64,000 nt of DNA from Sphingopyxis sp. UBA6723 (GTDB lineage Bacteria > Pseudomonadota > Alphaproteobacteria > Sphingomonadales > Sphingomonadaceae), in assembly GCF_002454115.1 (NCBI RefSeq), contig NZ_DKIH01000011.1:55288-119287 (forward strand), written 5' to 3'. A model generated the notes under the pieces. That model saw only the letters and a program-made list of their open reading frames with translations, was not told the origin of the DNA and searched no databases. The first letter of the stretch is position 1, and the number at the start of each line of letters is the position of its first letter. Of the stretch, positions 54,044 through 63,076 are shown piece after piece. Made by a program: the position numbers and the translations under genes.

Positions 54044-55498
54044 TCAGCTATACCCGCGCAGTTCGTCGCCGGTCAGCGTCGCGACATGCAGCACGTTGGT
54101 CGATCCCGGCGTGCCGAACGGCACCCCCGCCATCATCACCAGTTTCGACCCGGCCTTGCCGATCCCGTGGCGCAGCGCCATGCGCTTGCCCTTGGCGATC
54201 ATCTCTTCAAAGCTGCCGATGTCCTTGGTCGATACGGCATGGGCACCCCACAACAGGCCCATGCGCCGCGCGGCTTCCTTTTTCGGGGTCAGCACCAGCA
54301 ACGGCGCCCCCGCCCGCTCCCGCGCGACGCGGCGTGCGGTCGAGCCCGAAAAGGTGAAGCAGATGATCGCATCGGCGTCGATCGTGCGCGTGATGTCGCC
54401 CGCTGCCTCGGCCAGCGCGTCGGCCGTGGTCGCGTCGGGTGTCGTTTCGGTAAAGTGCAGGCGGCGGAAATAATCAGGATCACTTTCGACCGATCGGGCG
54501 ATCGAATCCATCATGGTCACCGCTTCCACCGGCCACGCGCCCGCTGCGGTCTCGGCCGACAGCATGATCGCGTCCGCCCCGTCGTACACCGCCGTGGCGA
54601 CGTCGGACACTTCGGCGCGCGTCGGCGAGGGCGACACGATCATCGATTCGAGCATCTGGGTGGCGACGACGACGGGCTTGCCCATCCGCCGCGCGGTCGC
54701 GACGATCCGCTTTTGCAGCGGCGGCACCGCCTCGGGCGGCAATTCGACGCCCAGATCGCCGCGCGCGACCATCGCGGCGTCGGCAAGCTCCAGGATTTCT
54801 TCGATCCGCTGCACGCCCGACGGCTTCTCGAATTTCACCAGCAGCGCCGCCTTGCCGCCGATCAGCGTCCGCGCCTCGGCAACATCCTCGGGCCGCTGCA
54901 CGAACGACAGCGCGATCCAGTCGACATGCTGTTCGAGCGCGAAGGTCAGGTCCTTGCGGTCTTTTTCGGTCAGCGCCGCCAGCGGCACGACGACATCGGG
55001 GACATTCACGCCCTTGCGATCCGAAATCTTGCCGCCGACCTCGACCACCGTGTCGATCCGGGTCGGCGACACCGCCTGGACGCGCAGCACCAGCTTCCCA
55101 TCGTCGATCAGCAGCCTGGTGCCCGTTTCCAGCGCCGCGAACAATTCGGGGTGCGGCAGATGAACGCGCGTCAAATCGCCCGCTGCCTTGTCGGCATCGA
55201 GTGCAAAAGGCGCGCCCTTGACCAGTTCGACCGGCCCCGCGGCAAAGGTGCCGACGCGCAGTTTCGGGCCCTGCAAATCGACCAGGATCGTCGTCGGGCG
55301 CCCGGTTTCCTTTTCCAGCGCGCGGATCGCGGCGATCACCTTGGCATGGGTCGCATGGTCGCCATGGCTCATGTTCACACGAAACGCATCGGCACCGGCG
55401 CGGTGCAGCGCCGCGATCATCTCGGGATTGGCGCTGGCAGGACCAAGCGTCGCCAGGATGCGCACCTTGCGCTGGCGGGGGGTAAAACTCTGGACCAC
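54044..55498 (-). CDS. pyk: Pyruvate kinase
   Basis: Converts phosphoenolpyruvate and ADP to pyruvate and ATP. RVNMSHG at the N terminus, the GDLGVE metal/substrate region, KPVVVATQMLESM and the DGADAIMLSAETAAG segment are all present; C-terminal regulatory-type domain complete. 484 residues. The start is GTG 55498. It is transcribed divergently from the DUF1244 gene. Confidence 0.96.
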   Translation of the reverse strand: MVQSFTPRQRKVRILATLGPASANPEMIAALHRAGADAFRVNMSHGDHATHAKVIAAIRALEKETGRPTTILVDLQGPKLRVGTFAAGPVELVKGAPFALDADKAAGDLTRVHLPHPELFAALETGTRLLIDDGKLVLRVQAVSPTRIDTVVEVGGKISDRKGVNVPDVVVPLAALTEKDRKDLTFALEQHVDWIALSFVQRPEDVAEARTLIGGKAALLVKFEKPSGVQRIEEILELADAAMVARGDLGVELPPEAVPPLQKRIVATARRMGKPVVVATQMLESMIVSPSPTRAEVSDVATAVYDGADAIMLSAETAAGAWPVEAVTMMDSIARSVESDPDYFRRLHFTETTPDATTADALAEAAGDITRTIDADAIICFTFSGSTARRVARERAGAPLLVLTPKKEAARRMGLLWGAHAVSTKDIGSFEEMIAKGKRMALRHGIGKAGSKLVMMAGVPFGTPGSTNVLHVATLTGDELRGYS

Positions 55499-55605
55499 AA
55501 ATGCTCCGGACCGATAAAAAGCTGGGGCCGCTTGCGTAGGCGCGTTGCCCCCGGCAAGGCAAGCCGCGTATAGCTATTCATGCCATCCGCAGAAGGAAAT
55601 CCGCC

Positions 55606-55932
55606 ATGTCCTGCAGCGACGATCAGGTCACGCCGAACGACGCCCTAGACGCACTCGACGACGCGGTTGCCGCCGCGGCGTTCCGCCGCCTCGTCCGCCT
55701 GCTCCAGCATCGCAGCGACGCCGCGAACATCGACCTGATGGGGCTCGCCGGTTTCTGCCGCAACTGCCTGGGCGACTGGATCGCCGAGGCGGGCGGCATG
55801 GACAAGGAAGCGGGCCGCGCGATCGTCCACGGGATGCCGACCGCCGAATGGAAAGCGCTGCATCACACCGCCGCAACCCCCGCACAGCTCGCACGGATGG
55901 AAGCGAGCATGGCGAAGAACCCGCATAGCTGA
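55606..55932 (+). CDS. DUF1244 family protein
   Basis: Small alphaproteobacterial protein, function unknown. The GLAGFCRNCLGDWIAEA core and the GMPTAEWKALHH segment are the family signature. 108 residues, soluble, with AGGAAA upstream of ATG 55606. The 3' end shares 17 identical bases with the end of the orphan gene at 6210-6845. Confidence 0.88.
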   Translation: MSCSDDQVTPNDALDALDDAVAAAAFRRLVRLLQHRSDAANIDLMGLAGFCRNCLGDWIAEAGGMDKEAGRAIVHGMPTAEWKALHHTAATPAQLARMEASMAKNPHS

Positions 55933-56002
55933 GCTTGCGGCGCTGGGGCTTTCGCGACATGGTCCCGCTACAAGGTGGACAGCCAACAGGGAGATAAACG
56001 GG

Positions 56003-57325
56003 ATGCGCATGACATGGGCCGCAGCGACAATCGCGGCAGGACTGATCGCGAGCACGCCGCTCGCCGCTCAGCCATCCGCCACCACCTATATCCACGCCGG
56101 GCGCCTGCTCGACCAGCCGGGCCGCGAACCGCGCGGCCAATCGACGATCATCGTCCGCGACGGGAAGATCGCGGAAGTCCGCGACGGCTTTGCGACGCCC
56201 GAGGGCGGCGCGCGCGTCGTCGACCTGAAGAACGCCTTTGTCCTCCCCGGCCTGATCGACATGCACGTCCATATCTCGAGCGACGACAATCTGCTGCGCA
56301 GCCGCCTCGAAAGCTCGGGCCGCGATGTCGAGGATATATTCGTGATCGCGCAGGACAATGCGCGCAAGACGCTCGAGGCGGGCTTTACGACGGTACGCGA
56401 TCTGGGGGGCGACGGGCGGACCACGACGACGTTGCGCGACGCGATCAACAATGGCGTGATCGTCGGCCCCACCGTCATTCCCGCCGGGACAATGATTTCG
56501 GTGACCGGCGGTCATGGCGGGGTCAACGGGCTCAACCGCACCTTGACCCACGCGGTCGCGGCCGAGCGGACCAATATCTGCGACGGCCCCGACGGCTGTG
56601 CCAGCGCCGTTCGCGCGCAGATCTCGATCGGGGCGGAGGTGATCAAATTCGCCGCAACCGGCGGCGTGCGCTCGAATGTCGCGGGCGGGCTGGGCAAGCA
56701 GATGTCGGATGCCGAGATGAAATCGGTCGTCGACACCGCACACAGCTTTGGCCGCAAGGTCACCGCCCATGCGCATGGCAAGGAAGGGATCGACGCCGCG
56801 CTGCGCGCCGGGGTCGATTCGATCGAACATGGCAGCTTCATCGACGATGAGACGGTCAAGCTGTTCAAGGCATCAAACGCGGCGTTGGTGCCGACCGCCG
56901 TCGCACCGATCGCCGCGCTGGCGCAGGCACGGCGCGGCGATGCCCCCGGGCCGCAACTCGCCAAGGCCGAGGAAGCCGCCGCCGCCCACGCCAACAGCAT
57001 CGCGCGCGCGGTAAAGGGCAATGTCCGCATCCTGTTCGGCACCGACTCCGGCGTCGCGCCGCACGGCGACAACGCCAAGGAATTCGCGCTGATGGTCAAG
57101 GCGGGGATGACCCCGGCGCAGGCGATCAAGGCTGCGACCATCGACAATGCCGCCGAACTCGACCGGCCGATCGGGGCGATCCTGCCGGGGCGCGAGGCCG
57201 ACATCATCGCCGTCGGCGGCGATCCCCTGGCCGACGTCACGGTGCTGGAAAAGGTCGATTTCGTGATGCGGCGCGGCGTCGTCCACAAACTGGACGGCAA
57301 GCGCCAGGCCTTCCCGCCCGAGTGA
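56003..57325 (+). CDS. Exported amidohydrolase family protein
   Basis: Metal-dependent hydrolase of the imidazolonepropionase/Xaa-Pro dipeptidase-like group. Signal peptide (about 1-23, AAQPSA), first metal motif HVH (DMHVH), bridging lysine in EVIKFAATGG, further histidines in TAHAHG and IEHGS, and the catalytic aspartate in FGTDSGV. 440 residues. ATG 56003 with GGGAGA upstream. Periplasmic; substrate (peptide or cyclic amide) unknown. Confidence 0.9.
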   Translation: MRMTWAAATIAAGLIASTPLAAQPSATTYIHAGRLLDQPGREPRGQSTIIVRDGKIAEVRDGFATPEGGARVVDLKNAFVLPGLIDMHVHISSDDNLLRSRLESSGRDVEDIFVIAQDNARKTLEAGFTTVRDLGGDGRTTTTLRDAINNGVIVGPTVIPAGTMISVTGGHGGVNGLNRTLTHAVAAERTNICDGPDGCASAVRAQISIGAEVIKFAATGGVRSNVAGGLGKQMSDAEMKSVVDTAHSFGRKVTAHAHGKEGIDAALRAGVDSIEHGSFIDDETVKLFKASNAALVPTAVAPIAALAQARRGDAPGPQLAKAEEAAAAHANSIARAVKGNVRILFGTDSGVAPHGDNAKEFALMVKAGMTPAQAIKAATIDNAAELDRPIGAILPGREADIIAVGGDPLADVTVLEKVDFVMRRGVVHKLDGKRQAFPPE

Positions 57326-57425
57326 CGCGGCCTCCCAAGAAAGCATGGCCAAAAATCCTCCGGGGCTTTAGGGACGCGCCAACCGCGATTCTCGCGCCGC
57401 ATCATCCCAGTCACCGGAGCATAAA

Positions 57426-57668
57426 ATGAGCGAAGCCACCGTATCCGACGAACAACTGCGCCTTTTCATCGAGCGCATCGAACGGATGGAAGAAGAGAAA
57501 AAAGGCGTCGCCGACGACATTCGCGACACCTATAACGAAGCGAAATCGCAGGGTTACGATCCAAAGATCATGCGCCAGATTGTTCGTCTGCGCAAATTGC
57601 CGGTCAACGACCGCAAGGAAATGGAAGCGATCCTCGACGTGTACAAATCGGCGCTCGGCATCGACTGA
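57426..57668 (+). CDS. gapR: GapR family DNA-binding protein (DUF2312)
   Basis: Nucleoid-associated protein that binds overtwisted DNA ahead of replication and transcription in alphaproteobacteria. 80 residues; two long helices with EKKGVADDIRDTYNEAKSQGYD and RQIVRLRKL, as in Caulobacter GapR. Start ATG 57426. Confidence 0.92.
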   Translation: MSEATVSDEQLRLFIERIERMEEEKKGVADDIRDTYNEAKSQGYDPKIMRQIVRLRKLPVNDRKEMEAILDVYKSALGID

Positions 57669-57700
57669 GCCTCAGCCATTATCAGCAAAGGAGAGTGACG

Positions 57701-58018
57701 ATGTTCAGCACGACCACCAACACTGTCGAAGGCCGGCCCGCCCGCGAATATCTGGGCATCGTCACCGGCGAAGTGATCGTCGGCGCGAACCTGTTTCGCG
57801 ACCTGTTTGCCAGCATCACCGACATCGTCGGCGGTCGCTCGGGCAAATATGAAGACGTCCTCTCCCGCGCCCGCAAGGAAGCGATCAGCGAAATGGAAGC
57901 CGAAGCCGCCCGCCTTGGCGCAAATGCGGTGGTCGGCGTCGACCTCGATTATGAAGTGCTCGGCCAGAACGGATCGATGCTGATGGTCAGCGCGTCGGGG
58001 ACCGCCGTCGTCCTCTGA
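57701..58018 (+). CDS. YbjQ/UPF0145 family protein
   Basis: Small soluble beta-sheet protein of unknown function. EYLGIVTGEVIVGANLFRDLF and the GANAVVGVDLDYE segment are typical. 105 residues. ATG 57701 with AAGGAG seven bases upstream; a GTG six bases earlier is less likely. Confidence 0.88.
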   Translation: MFSTTTNTVEGRPAREYLGIVTGEVIVGANLFRDLFASITDIVGGRSGKYEDVLSRARKEAISEMEAEAARLGANAVVGVDLDYEVLGQNGSMLMVSASGTAVVL

Positions 58019-58087
58019 CGCGGTTGTCTCTTGTCGGCCGCCACGGTAGGGCGGCGCCAGCTTATACATTGACCGATGGAGGGTGGC

Positions 58088-58834
58088 TTGGCCGGCCATA
58101 GTAAATTCAAGAACATCATGCACCGCAAGGGTGCGCAGGACAAAAAACGCAGCACGCTGTTTTCGAAGCTTGCGCGCGAAGTCACCGTCGCGGCGAAGAT
58201 GGGCCTGCCCGATCCCGACGCGAACGCGCGCCTGCGCGCCGCGGTCAACGCCGCCAAGGCGCAGTCGATGCCCAAGGACAATATCCAGCGCGCGATCGAC
58301 AAGGCGACCGGCGGCGACGGCGATAATTACGAAGAAATCCGCTACGAAGGCTATGGCCCCGGCGGCGTGTCCTTGATCGTCGAGGCGCTGACCGACAACC
58401 GCAACCGCACCGCCACCAACGTCCGCACCGCCTTTGCCAAGAACGGCGGCAACCTCGGCACGTCGGGCAGCGTCGCGCATGGCTTCGATCGCCTGGGCCT
58501 GATCAGCTATCCCGCCAAGGCGGGCGACGCCGATACGGTGTTCGAGGCCGCGCTCGACGCAGGCGCCAGCGACGTCGAATCGTCCGAGGACGGCCACGAC
58601 ATCTGGACCGAAATCGACGGCCTGCACGAAGTCGCCAAGGCGCTTGAAGCCAAGCTGGGCGAAGCCGAAGGCGTGAAGCTCGCATGGCGGCCAACGCTGA
58701 AAAGCGAAATCACCGACGAAGCGACCGCGCAGACTTTGTTCAAGCTGATCGACACGCTCGACGACGACGATGATGTCCAGACCGTGTGGGGCAATTACGA
58801 AATCCCCGACGCGGTGATGGAAAAGCTTGGATAA
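58088..58834 (+). CDS. yebC: YebC/PmpR family regulator or translation factor
   Basis: YebC-family protein, once called a transcriptional regulator and in related proteins shown to relieve ribosome stalling at proline runs. The canonical start is (M)AGHSKFKNIMHRKG; that sequence begins here at TTG 58088, with GGAGG five bases upstream. An ATG at 58076 overlaps the ribosome site and gives an extra MEGG. 248 residues. First gene of the yebC-ruvC-ruvA-ruvB order. Confidence 0.93.
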   Translation: MAGHSKFKNIMHRKGAQDKKRSTLFSKLAREVTVAAKMGLPDPDANARLRAAVNAAKAQSMPKDNIQRAIDKATGGDGDNYEEIRYEGYGPGGVSLIVEALTDNRNRTATNVRTAFAKNGGNLGTSGSVAHGFDRLGLISYPAKAGDADTVFEAALDAGASDVESSEDGHDIWTEIDGLHEVAKALEAKLGEAEGVKLAWRPTLKSEITDEATAQTLFKLIDTLDDDDDVQTVWGNYEIPDAVMEKLG

Positions 58835-58844
58835 AGCTCAAAAG

Positions 58845-58924
58845 CCGTTCGCATCGAGCGAAGTCGAGATGCCCATCGGTCGCGCTTGCCTTCGGGGTGT
58901 CTCGACTTCGCTCGACACGAACGG
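58845..58924. repeat. Intergenic inverted repeat, family C
   Basis: CCGTTCGCATCGAGCGAAGT pairs with ACTTCGCTCGACACGAACGG. Lies between yebC and ruvC, six bases before the ruvC start. Confidence 0.8.
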
Positions 58925-58930
58925 AGCCAC

Positions 58931-59404
58931 ATGATCATCCTCGGCCTCGACCCTTCGCTCAGCTGCACCGGCTGGGGCATCATCCGCGTCGAGGGTAGCC
59001 GGATCAGCCACATCGCCAACGGCCAGATCAAGACCGACGCCAAAGCCTCCCTGCCCGACCGCCTCGCGCATCTCGACACCGTGCTCGCCGCGGTGATCGC
59101 CGACCATGCGCCGCAATGCGCCGCGGTCGAGGAAGTGTTCGTCAACGACAATCCGCAATCGACGCTGAAGCTCGCCCACGCCCGCGGCGTCGTCCTCCTC
59201 GGCTGCGCGCGCGCTGGACTGACGGTGGGCGAATATGCCCCGCGGCTCGTCAAGAAAGCGATCGTCGGCACCGGAACCGCGGCGAAGGAGCAGGTGCAGG
59301 CGATGCTGCGCGTGCTGCTGCCAGGAGCCAAAGTCGCGGGTCCGGATGCGGCCGACGCGCTGGCCGTCGCGATCTGCCATGCAAACCATCGGCCGCGATA
59401 CTAA
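58931..59404 (+). CDS. ruvC: Holliday junction endonuclease RuvC
   Basis: Resolves Holliday junctions by paired nicks. Catalytic Asp7 in GLDPSLSCTGWG, Glu in AVEEVFV, and the C-terminal acidic residues in GPDAADALAVA. 157 residues. ATG 58931; the longer frame is repeat-encoded. Confidence 0.96.
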   Translation: MIILGLDPSLSCTGWGIIRVEGSRISHIANGQIKTDAKASLPDRLAHLDTVLAAVIADHAPQCAAVEEVFVNDNPQSTLKLAHARGVVLLGCARAGLTVGEYAPRLVKKAIVGTGTAAKEQVQAMLRVLLPGAKVAGPDAADALAVAICHANHRPRY

Positions 59405-59409
59405 CCCTT

Positions 59410-59483
59410 CGTCACCCCGGACTTGATCCGGGGTCCATGCGGCGAGGCGGCGAGGGATGCCGGATCAAGTCCGGCATGACGAC
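59410..59483. repeat. Intergenic inverted repeat, family A variant
   Basis: CGTCACCCCGGACTTGATCC and GGATCAAGTCCGGCATGACG arms with a shorter loop than the other family A copies. Lies between ruvC and ruvA. Confidence 0.78.
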
Positions 59484-59530
59484 GAAGGGAAACTGTTCCC
59501 TTTTCATTCCCCTCGCGCTACGCACTCAAC

Positions 59531-60133
59531 ATGATCGCAAAACTCACCGGACGGCTGGACTCCAGCGGCGCAGGCCATGCGGTGATCGACGTCGGCGGCG
59601 TCGGTTATCTGGTCGAGGCATCGGCACGCACCCTCGACGCGCTCGGTCCCACCGGCAGCACCGTCACCATCCACACCGAAATGCTCGTCGGCGAAGATTT
59701 CCTGCGCCTGCTCGGCTTTGCCAAGGCCGAGGAACGCGACTGGTTCCGCCTGCTTACCAGCGTCCAGGGCGTCGGCGCCAAGGTCGCGCTCGCGATCCTC
59801 TCGGCGCTCGAAATCGCCGACCTGCAACGCGCGCTCGCCAGCGGCGACAGCGCGATGATCGCGCGCGCCAATGGCGTCGGCCCGAAGCTCGCACAGCGGA
59901 TCACGCATGAATTGAAAGACAAGGCCGGGGCGCTGGGCGGCATAGCGGGCAGCGGCACGTCCTACATATCCACCACCCCCGGCCCCCTCGCCGACGCCGT
60001 CACCGCCCTCACCGGCCTCGGCTTCAAACCCGGCGAAGCGAGCGTGGCGGTTGCTGCGGCAAGCGAGGAACTCGGTGCAGGTGCAAATCTCGACGCGCTG
60101 GTCCGCGTGGCGCTCAAGAAAGCGGCGAAGTGA
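59531..60133 (+). CDS. ruvA: Holliday junction branch migration protein RuvA
   Basis: Tetramer that binds the four-way junction and loads RuvB. N-terminal OB fold (MIAKLTGRLD ... GGVGYLVEA), helix-hairpin-helix motifs (VQGVGAKVAL, ANGVGPKLAQRI) and the C-terminal RuvB-contact domain. 200 residues. Its stop overlaps the ruvB start (GTGA). Confidence 0.96.
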   Translation: MIAKLTGRLDSSGAGHAVIDVGGVGYLVEASARTLDALGPTGSTVTIHTEMLVGEDFLRLLGFAKAEERDWFRLLTSVQGVGAKVALAILSALEIADLQRALASGDSAMIARANGVGPKLAQRITHELKDKAGALGGIAGSGTSYISTTPGPLADAVTALTGLGFKPGEASVAVAAASEELGAGANLDALVRVALKKAAK

Positions 60134-61152
60134 CTGACCTCACCACCCCCATCCGCACCCCCGAGGACGCCGACGCCGCGCTGCGCCCGAAAACGCTCGC
60201 CGAATTCGTCGGGCAGGCCGCCGCACGCGAAAATCTGCGCATCTTTATCGAGGCCGCCAAATCGCGCTCCGACGCGCTCGACCATGTGCTGTTCTATGGC
60301 CCGCCCGGCCTCGGCAAGACGACGCTGGCGCAGATCGTCGCGCGCGAACTCGGCGTCGGTTTCCGTTCGACCAGCGGGCCGGTGATCGCCAAGGCGGGCG
60401 ACCTCGCGGCGCTGCTGACCAACCTCGAGGACGGCGACGTGCTGTTCATCGACGAAATCCACCGCCTGTCGCCCGCGGTCGAGGAAATCCTCTATCCCGC
60501 GATGGAGGACCGCGCGCTCGACATCATGATCGGCGAAGGCCCGTCGGCGCGGTCGGTGCGGATCGACCTGCCGAAGTTCACCCTCGTCGGCGCGACGACG
60601 CGGCAGGGGTTGCTGACGACGCCGCTGCGCGACCGTTTCGGCATCCCGGTGCGGCTCAATTTCTATACCCATGGCGAACTGGAGCAGGTCATCACCCGCG
60701 CCGCGCGCCTGCTGGCGCTGCCGATCGCATCCGACGGCGCGCTGGAGATCGCCAAACGCTCGCGCGGCACCCCGCGCATCGCCGGGCGGCTGCTGCGCCG
60801 GGTGCGCGATTTCGCGACCGTGGCGGGCCATGCCATTGTCGATGCCAAGGCCGCCGACGCCGCGCTCAACCGGCTCGAGGTCGACGCGCTCGGGCTCGAC
60901 GCGATGGACCGGCGCTACCTGACGATGATCGCCGATATCTATCGCGGCGGCCCCGTCGGGGTCGAGACGATGGCGGCGGGCCTGTCCGAACCGCGCGACA
61001 CGATCGAGGATGTGATCGAACCCTATCTGCTCCAGGTCGGCCTGATCGCGCGCACCGCACGCGGGCGGATGCTGAACGCCAGCGCGTGGAAGCATCTGGG
61101 GCTTAATCCACCCGCGGGATCGCAGGACGGTTTGTTCGACAACGGCAAGTGA
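60130..61152 (+). CDS. ruvB: Holliday junction ATP-dependent helicase RuvB
   Basis: AAA+ motor driving branch migration. Walker A GPPGLGKTT, Walker B LFIDEIHRL, sensor 1 VGATTRQGLLT, arginine finger region TPLRDRFG and C-terminal winged helix. 340 residues. GTG start 60130 overlaps ruvA by four bases. Confidence 0.97.
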   Translation: MTDLTTPIRTPEDADAALRPKTLAEFVGQAAARENLRIFIEAAKSRSDALDHVLFYGPPGLGKTTLAQIVARELGVGFRSTSGPVIAKAGDLAALLTNLEDGDVLFIDEIHRLSPAVEEILYPAMEDRALDIMIGEGPSARSVRIDLPKFTLVGATTRQGLLTTPLRDRFGIPVRLNFYTHGELEQVITRAARLLALPIASDGALEIAKRSRGTPRIAGRLLRRVRDFATVAGHAIVDAKAADAALNRLEVDALGLDAMDRRYLTMIADIYRGGPVGVETMAAGLSEPRDTIEDVIEPYLLQVGLIARTARGRMLNASAWKHLGLNPPAGSQDGLFDNGK

Positions 61153-61155
61153 CCG

Positions 61156-61258
61156 TGCCCCTGCGCAGGCAGGGGCCCATCACCTGCCATTGCGGATTAC
61201 TCAGCCGTTTTTGTAAGGGCGCTACATCCGGAGATGGGCCCCTGCCTTCGCAGGGGCG
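61156..61258. repeat. Intergenic inverted repeat, family E (CCCCTGCSYNSGCAGGGGC)
   Basis: GCCCCTGCGCAGGCAGGGGCCCATC and GATGGGCCCCTGCCTTCGCAGGGGC segments pair across a loop of about 50 bases. Lies between ruvB and ybgC. Confidence 0.75.
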
Positions 61259-61377
61259 CGAGCCTCAGAAGAATGTAGCGGAAATCCGCCATCAACTCCC
61301 ACCAAGCGGCCCCCATCTGCGACGAACCGTTGATCAGGGGTTTGCGACGAGTCGAAGGCCCGCTATCGATCAACCCC

Positions 61378-61857
61378 ATGGTAAACGCCCCGCCCCCCTT
61401 CATCCCCGGCGCCTTCGTCGGGGCGGCGCATCACTACCGGGCGCGCGTCTATTTCGAGGACACCGACCTCAGCGGCATCGTTTATCACGCCAACTACCTG
61501 CGCTATATGGAGCGCGCGCGGTCGGACATGCTGCGGATCGCGGGCATCGACCAGCGCGCCGCGATGGACGCGGGCGACGGCAGCTGGGCGGTCACCGACC
61601 TGACGATCAAATATCGCCGCCCCGCCAAGCTCGACGACGACCTGCTGGTGGTCAGCACCGTCGAAGCGGTGCGCGGCGCCAGCGTGATCATCGCGCAGCG
61701 CATCCTTCGCGGAATTGACACGTTAACCGGCGAGACACTCACCGACGGGCACGTCACCGCCGCCTTTCTGTCGCCCGAGGGCCGGCCGCGCCGCCAGCCC
61801 GCGGGCTGGGCCGACCGCTTTACCGCCATCATGAATGGAGAGAATTTCCCTTGCTAG
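61378..61857 (+). CDS. ybgC: YbgC family acyl-CoA thioesterase, Tol-Pal associated
   Basis: Hotdog-fold thioesterase. The motif YFEDTDLSGIVYHANYLRYMERAR carries the catalytic aspartate. 159 residues. Start ATG 61378; an earlier TTG frame is less likely. Its end overlaps tolQ by seven bases, the usual arrangement of the tol cluster. Confidence 0.92.
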   Translation: MVNAPPPFIPGAFVGAAHHYRARVYFEDTDLSGIVYHANYLRYMERARSDMLRIAGIDQRAAMDAGDGSWAVTDLTIKYRRPAKLDDDLLVVSTVEAVRGASVIIAQRILRGIDTLTGETLTDGHVTAAFLSPEGRPRRQPAGWADRFTAIMNGENFPC

Positions 61858-62549
61858 ACAATATCTCGCTGGCCGCCGACGCGGCGACCCTGTCCCCGGT
61901 CGCGCTGTTCCTGCAGGCCGATATCATCGTGAAAGCGGTGATGATCGGGCTGCTGCTGGCGTCGATCTATGTCTGGGCGGTCATCTTCACCCATGGGCGT
62001 AGCGTCAGCAAATTGATGCGGGCATCCGAAAACTTCGAACGCGATTTCTGGCGCGCCGACAATATCGACAAATTCTTCGACAAGAACAGCGGCGAGGAAT
62101 TGCCGAGCGCCAAGGTGCTGGCTGCGGGGATCAGCGAATGGCGCCGGTCGACCAAGAGCAAGATCATCGACCGCGACGGCACGCGCGAACGCCTCGGCAT
62201 CGCGATGAACTCGGCGGTCGCGGGCGAGGTTGACCGGCTCGCCGAAAAGATCGGCACGCTGGCCACCATCGGCTCGGTCGCGCCCTTCGTCGGGCTGTTC
62301 GGTACCGTGTGGGGTATCATGCGCAGCTTCACCGCGATTGCGGCGAGCAACAACAGCAGTCTGGCGGTCGTCGCTCCGGGCATCGCCGAAGCCTTGTTCG
62401 CGACCGCGATCGGTCTGTTCGCCGCGATCCCCGCGGTGATCGCCTACAACGCCTTTTCACAGCGCCTGAACCGGCTCGAATCGCGTCTCGGCCGCTTTGC
62501 CGACGGGCTGCACGCGACCTTCAGCCGCGAGCTTGAGGTTGACGCCTGA
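61851..62549 (+). CDS. tolQ: Tol-Pal system protein TolQ
   Basis: Inner-membrane proton-channel subunit of the Tol-Pal machine for outer-membrane constriction. Three membrane helices (about 28-48, 135-158, 172-195) and the conserved VGLFGTVWGIM motif. 232 residues. The start is TTG 61851, with GGAGAG eight bases upstream inside ybgC. Confidence 0.95.
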   Translation: MLDNISLAADAATLSPVALFLQADIIVKAVMIGLLLASIYVWAVIFTHGRSVSKLMRASENFERDFWRADNIDKFFDKNSGEELPSAKVLAAGISEWRRSTKSKIIDRDGTRERLGIAMNSAVAGEVDRLAEKIGTLATIGSVAPFVGLFGTVWGIMRSFTAIAASNNSSLAVVAPGIAEALFATAIGLFAAIPAVIAYNAFSQRLNRLESRLGRFADGLHATFSRELEVDA

Positions 62550-63067
62550 TGGGCATGACCGGCCCTTCCGGCGGCATCGGCGGGCGACGCGGCCGCGGCC
62601 ATCGCCGCGCCCCGATCGCCGATATCAACGTCACCCCGCTCGTCGATGTCATGCTCGTGCTGCTGATCATCTTCATGATCACCGCGCCGCTGCTCGCCTC
62701 CGCCGTGCCGATCGATCTGCCCGAAAGCCGCGCCAAACCGATCGAGACCGAGGAGCAGGAACCGGTGCAGCTGTCGATCAACGCCGACGACACGCTCTAT
62801 ATTGGCGAGGAGGTGGTGCCAGAGGCCGAGCTTCCGGCGCGGCTCGACGCCATCGCGCGTGAGCGGGAGGGCGAGGAGAAGCCGCGCCAGATCATGCTGC
62901 GCGCCGACAAGGGGCTCGATTATGGCCGCGTCATGCGCGTCATGGGCGAACTCAACCGCGCCGGGCTGACGCGGATTTCGTTGGTCACCACGGGCGCCGA
63001 GGGCGCCGCCGATAGCGCGCCGACCACCGCAGCCGCGGTCACCGACGGTTCAGAAACGGAGCAATAG
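62549..63067 (+). CDS. tolR: Tol-Pal system protein TolR
   Basis: Proton-motive-force partner of TolQ. N-terminal helix with the essential aspartate in VTPLVDVMLVLLIIFM and a periplasmic domain; 172 residues. The last 25 residues (GAADSAPTTAAAVTDG) are a low-complexity tail. ATG overlaps the tolQ stop as TGATG. Confidence 0.95.
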   Translation: MGMTGPSGGIGGRRGRGHRRAPIADINVTPLVDVMLVLLIIFMITAPLLASAVPIDLPESRAKPIETEEQEPVQLSINADDTLYIGEEVVPEAELPARLDAIAREREGEEKPRQIMLRADKGLDYGRVMRVMGELNRAGLTRISLVTTGAEGAADSAPTTAAAVTDGSETEQ

Positions 63068-63076
63068 GGTCATATC

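Noticed and set aside
6011..61258. CRISPR array
   Set aside because: The repeated elements are isolated inverted repeats in different gaps, without regular spacers or cas genes.
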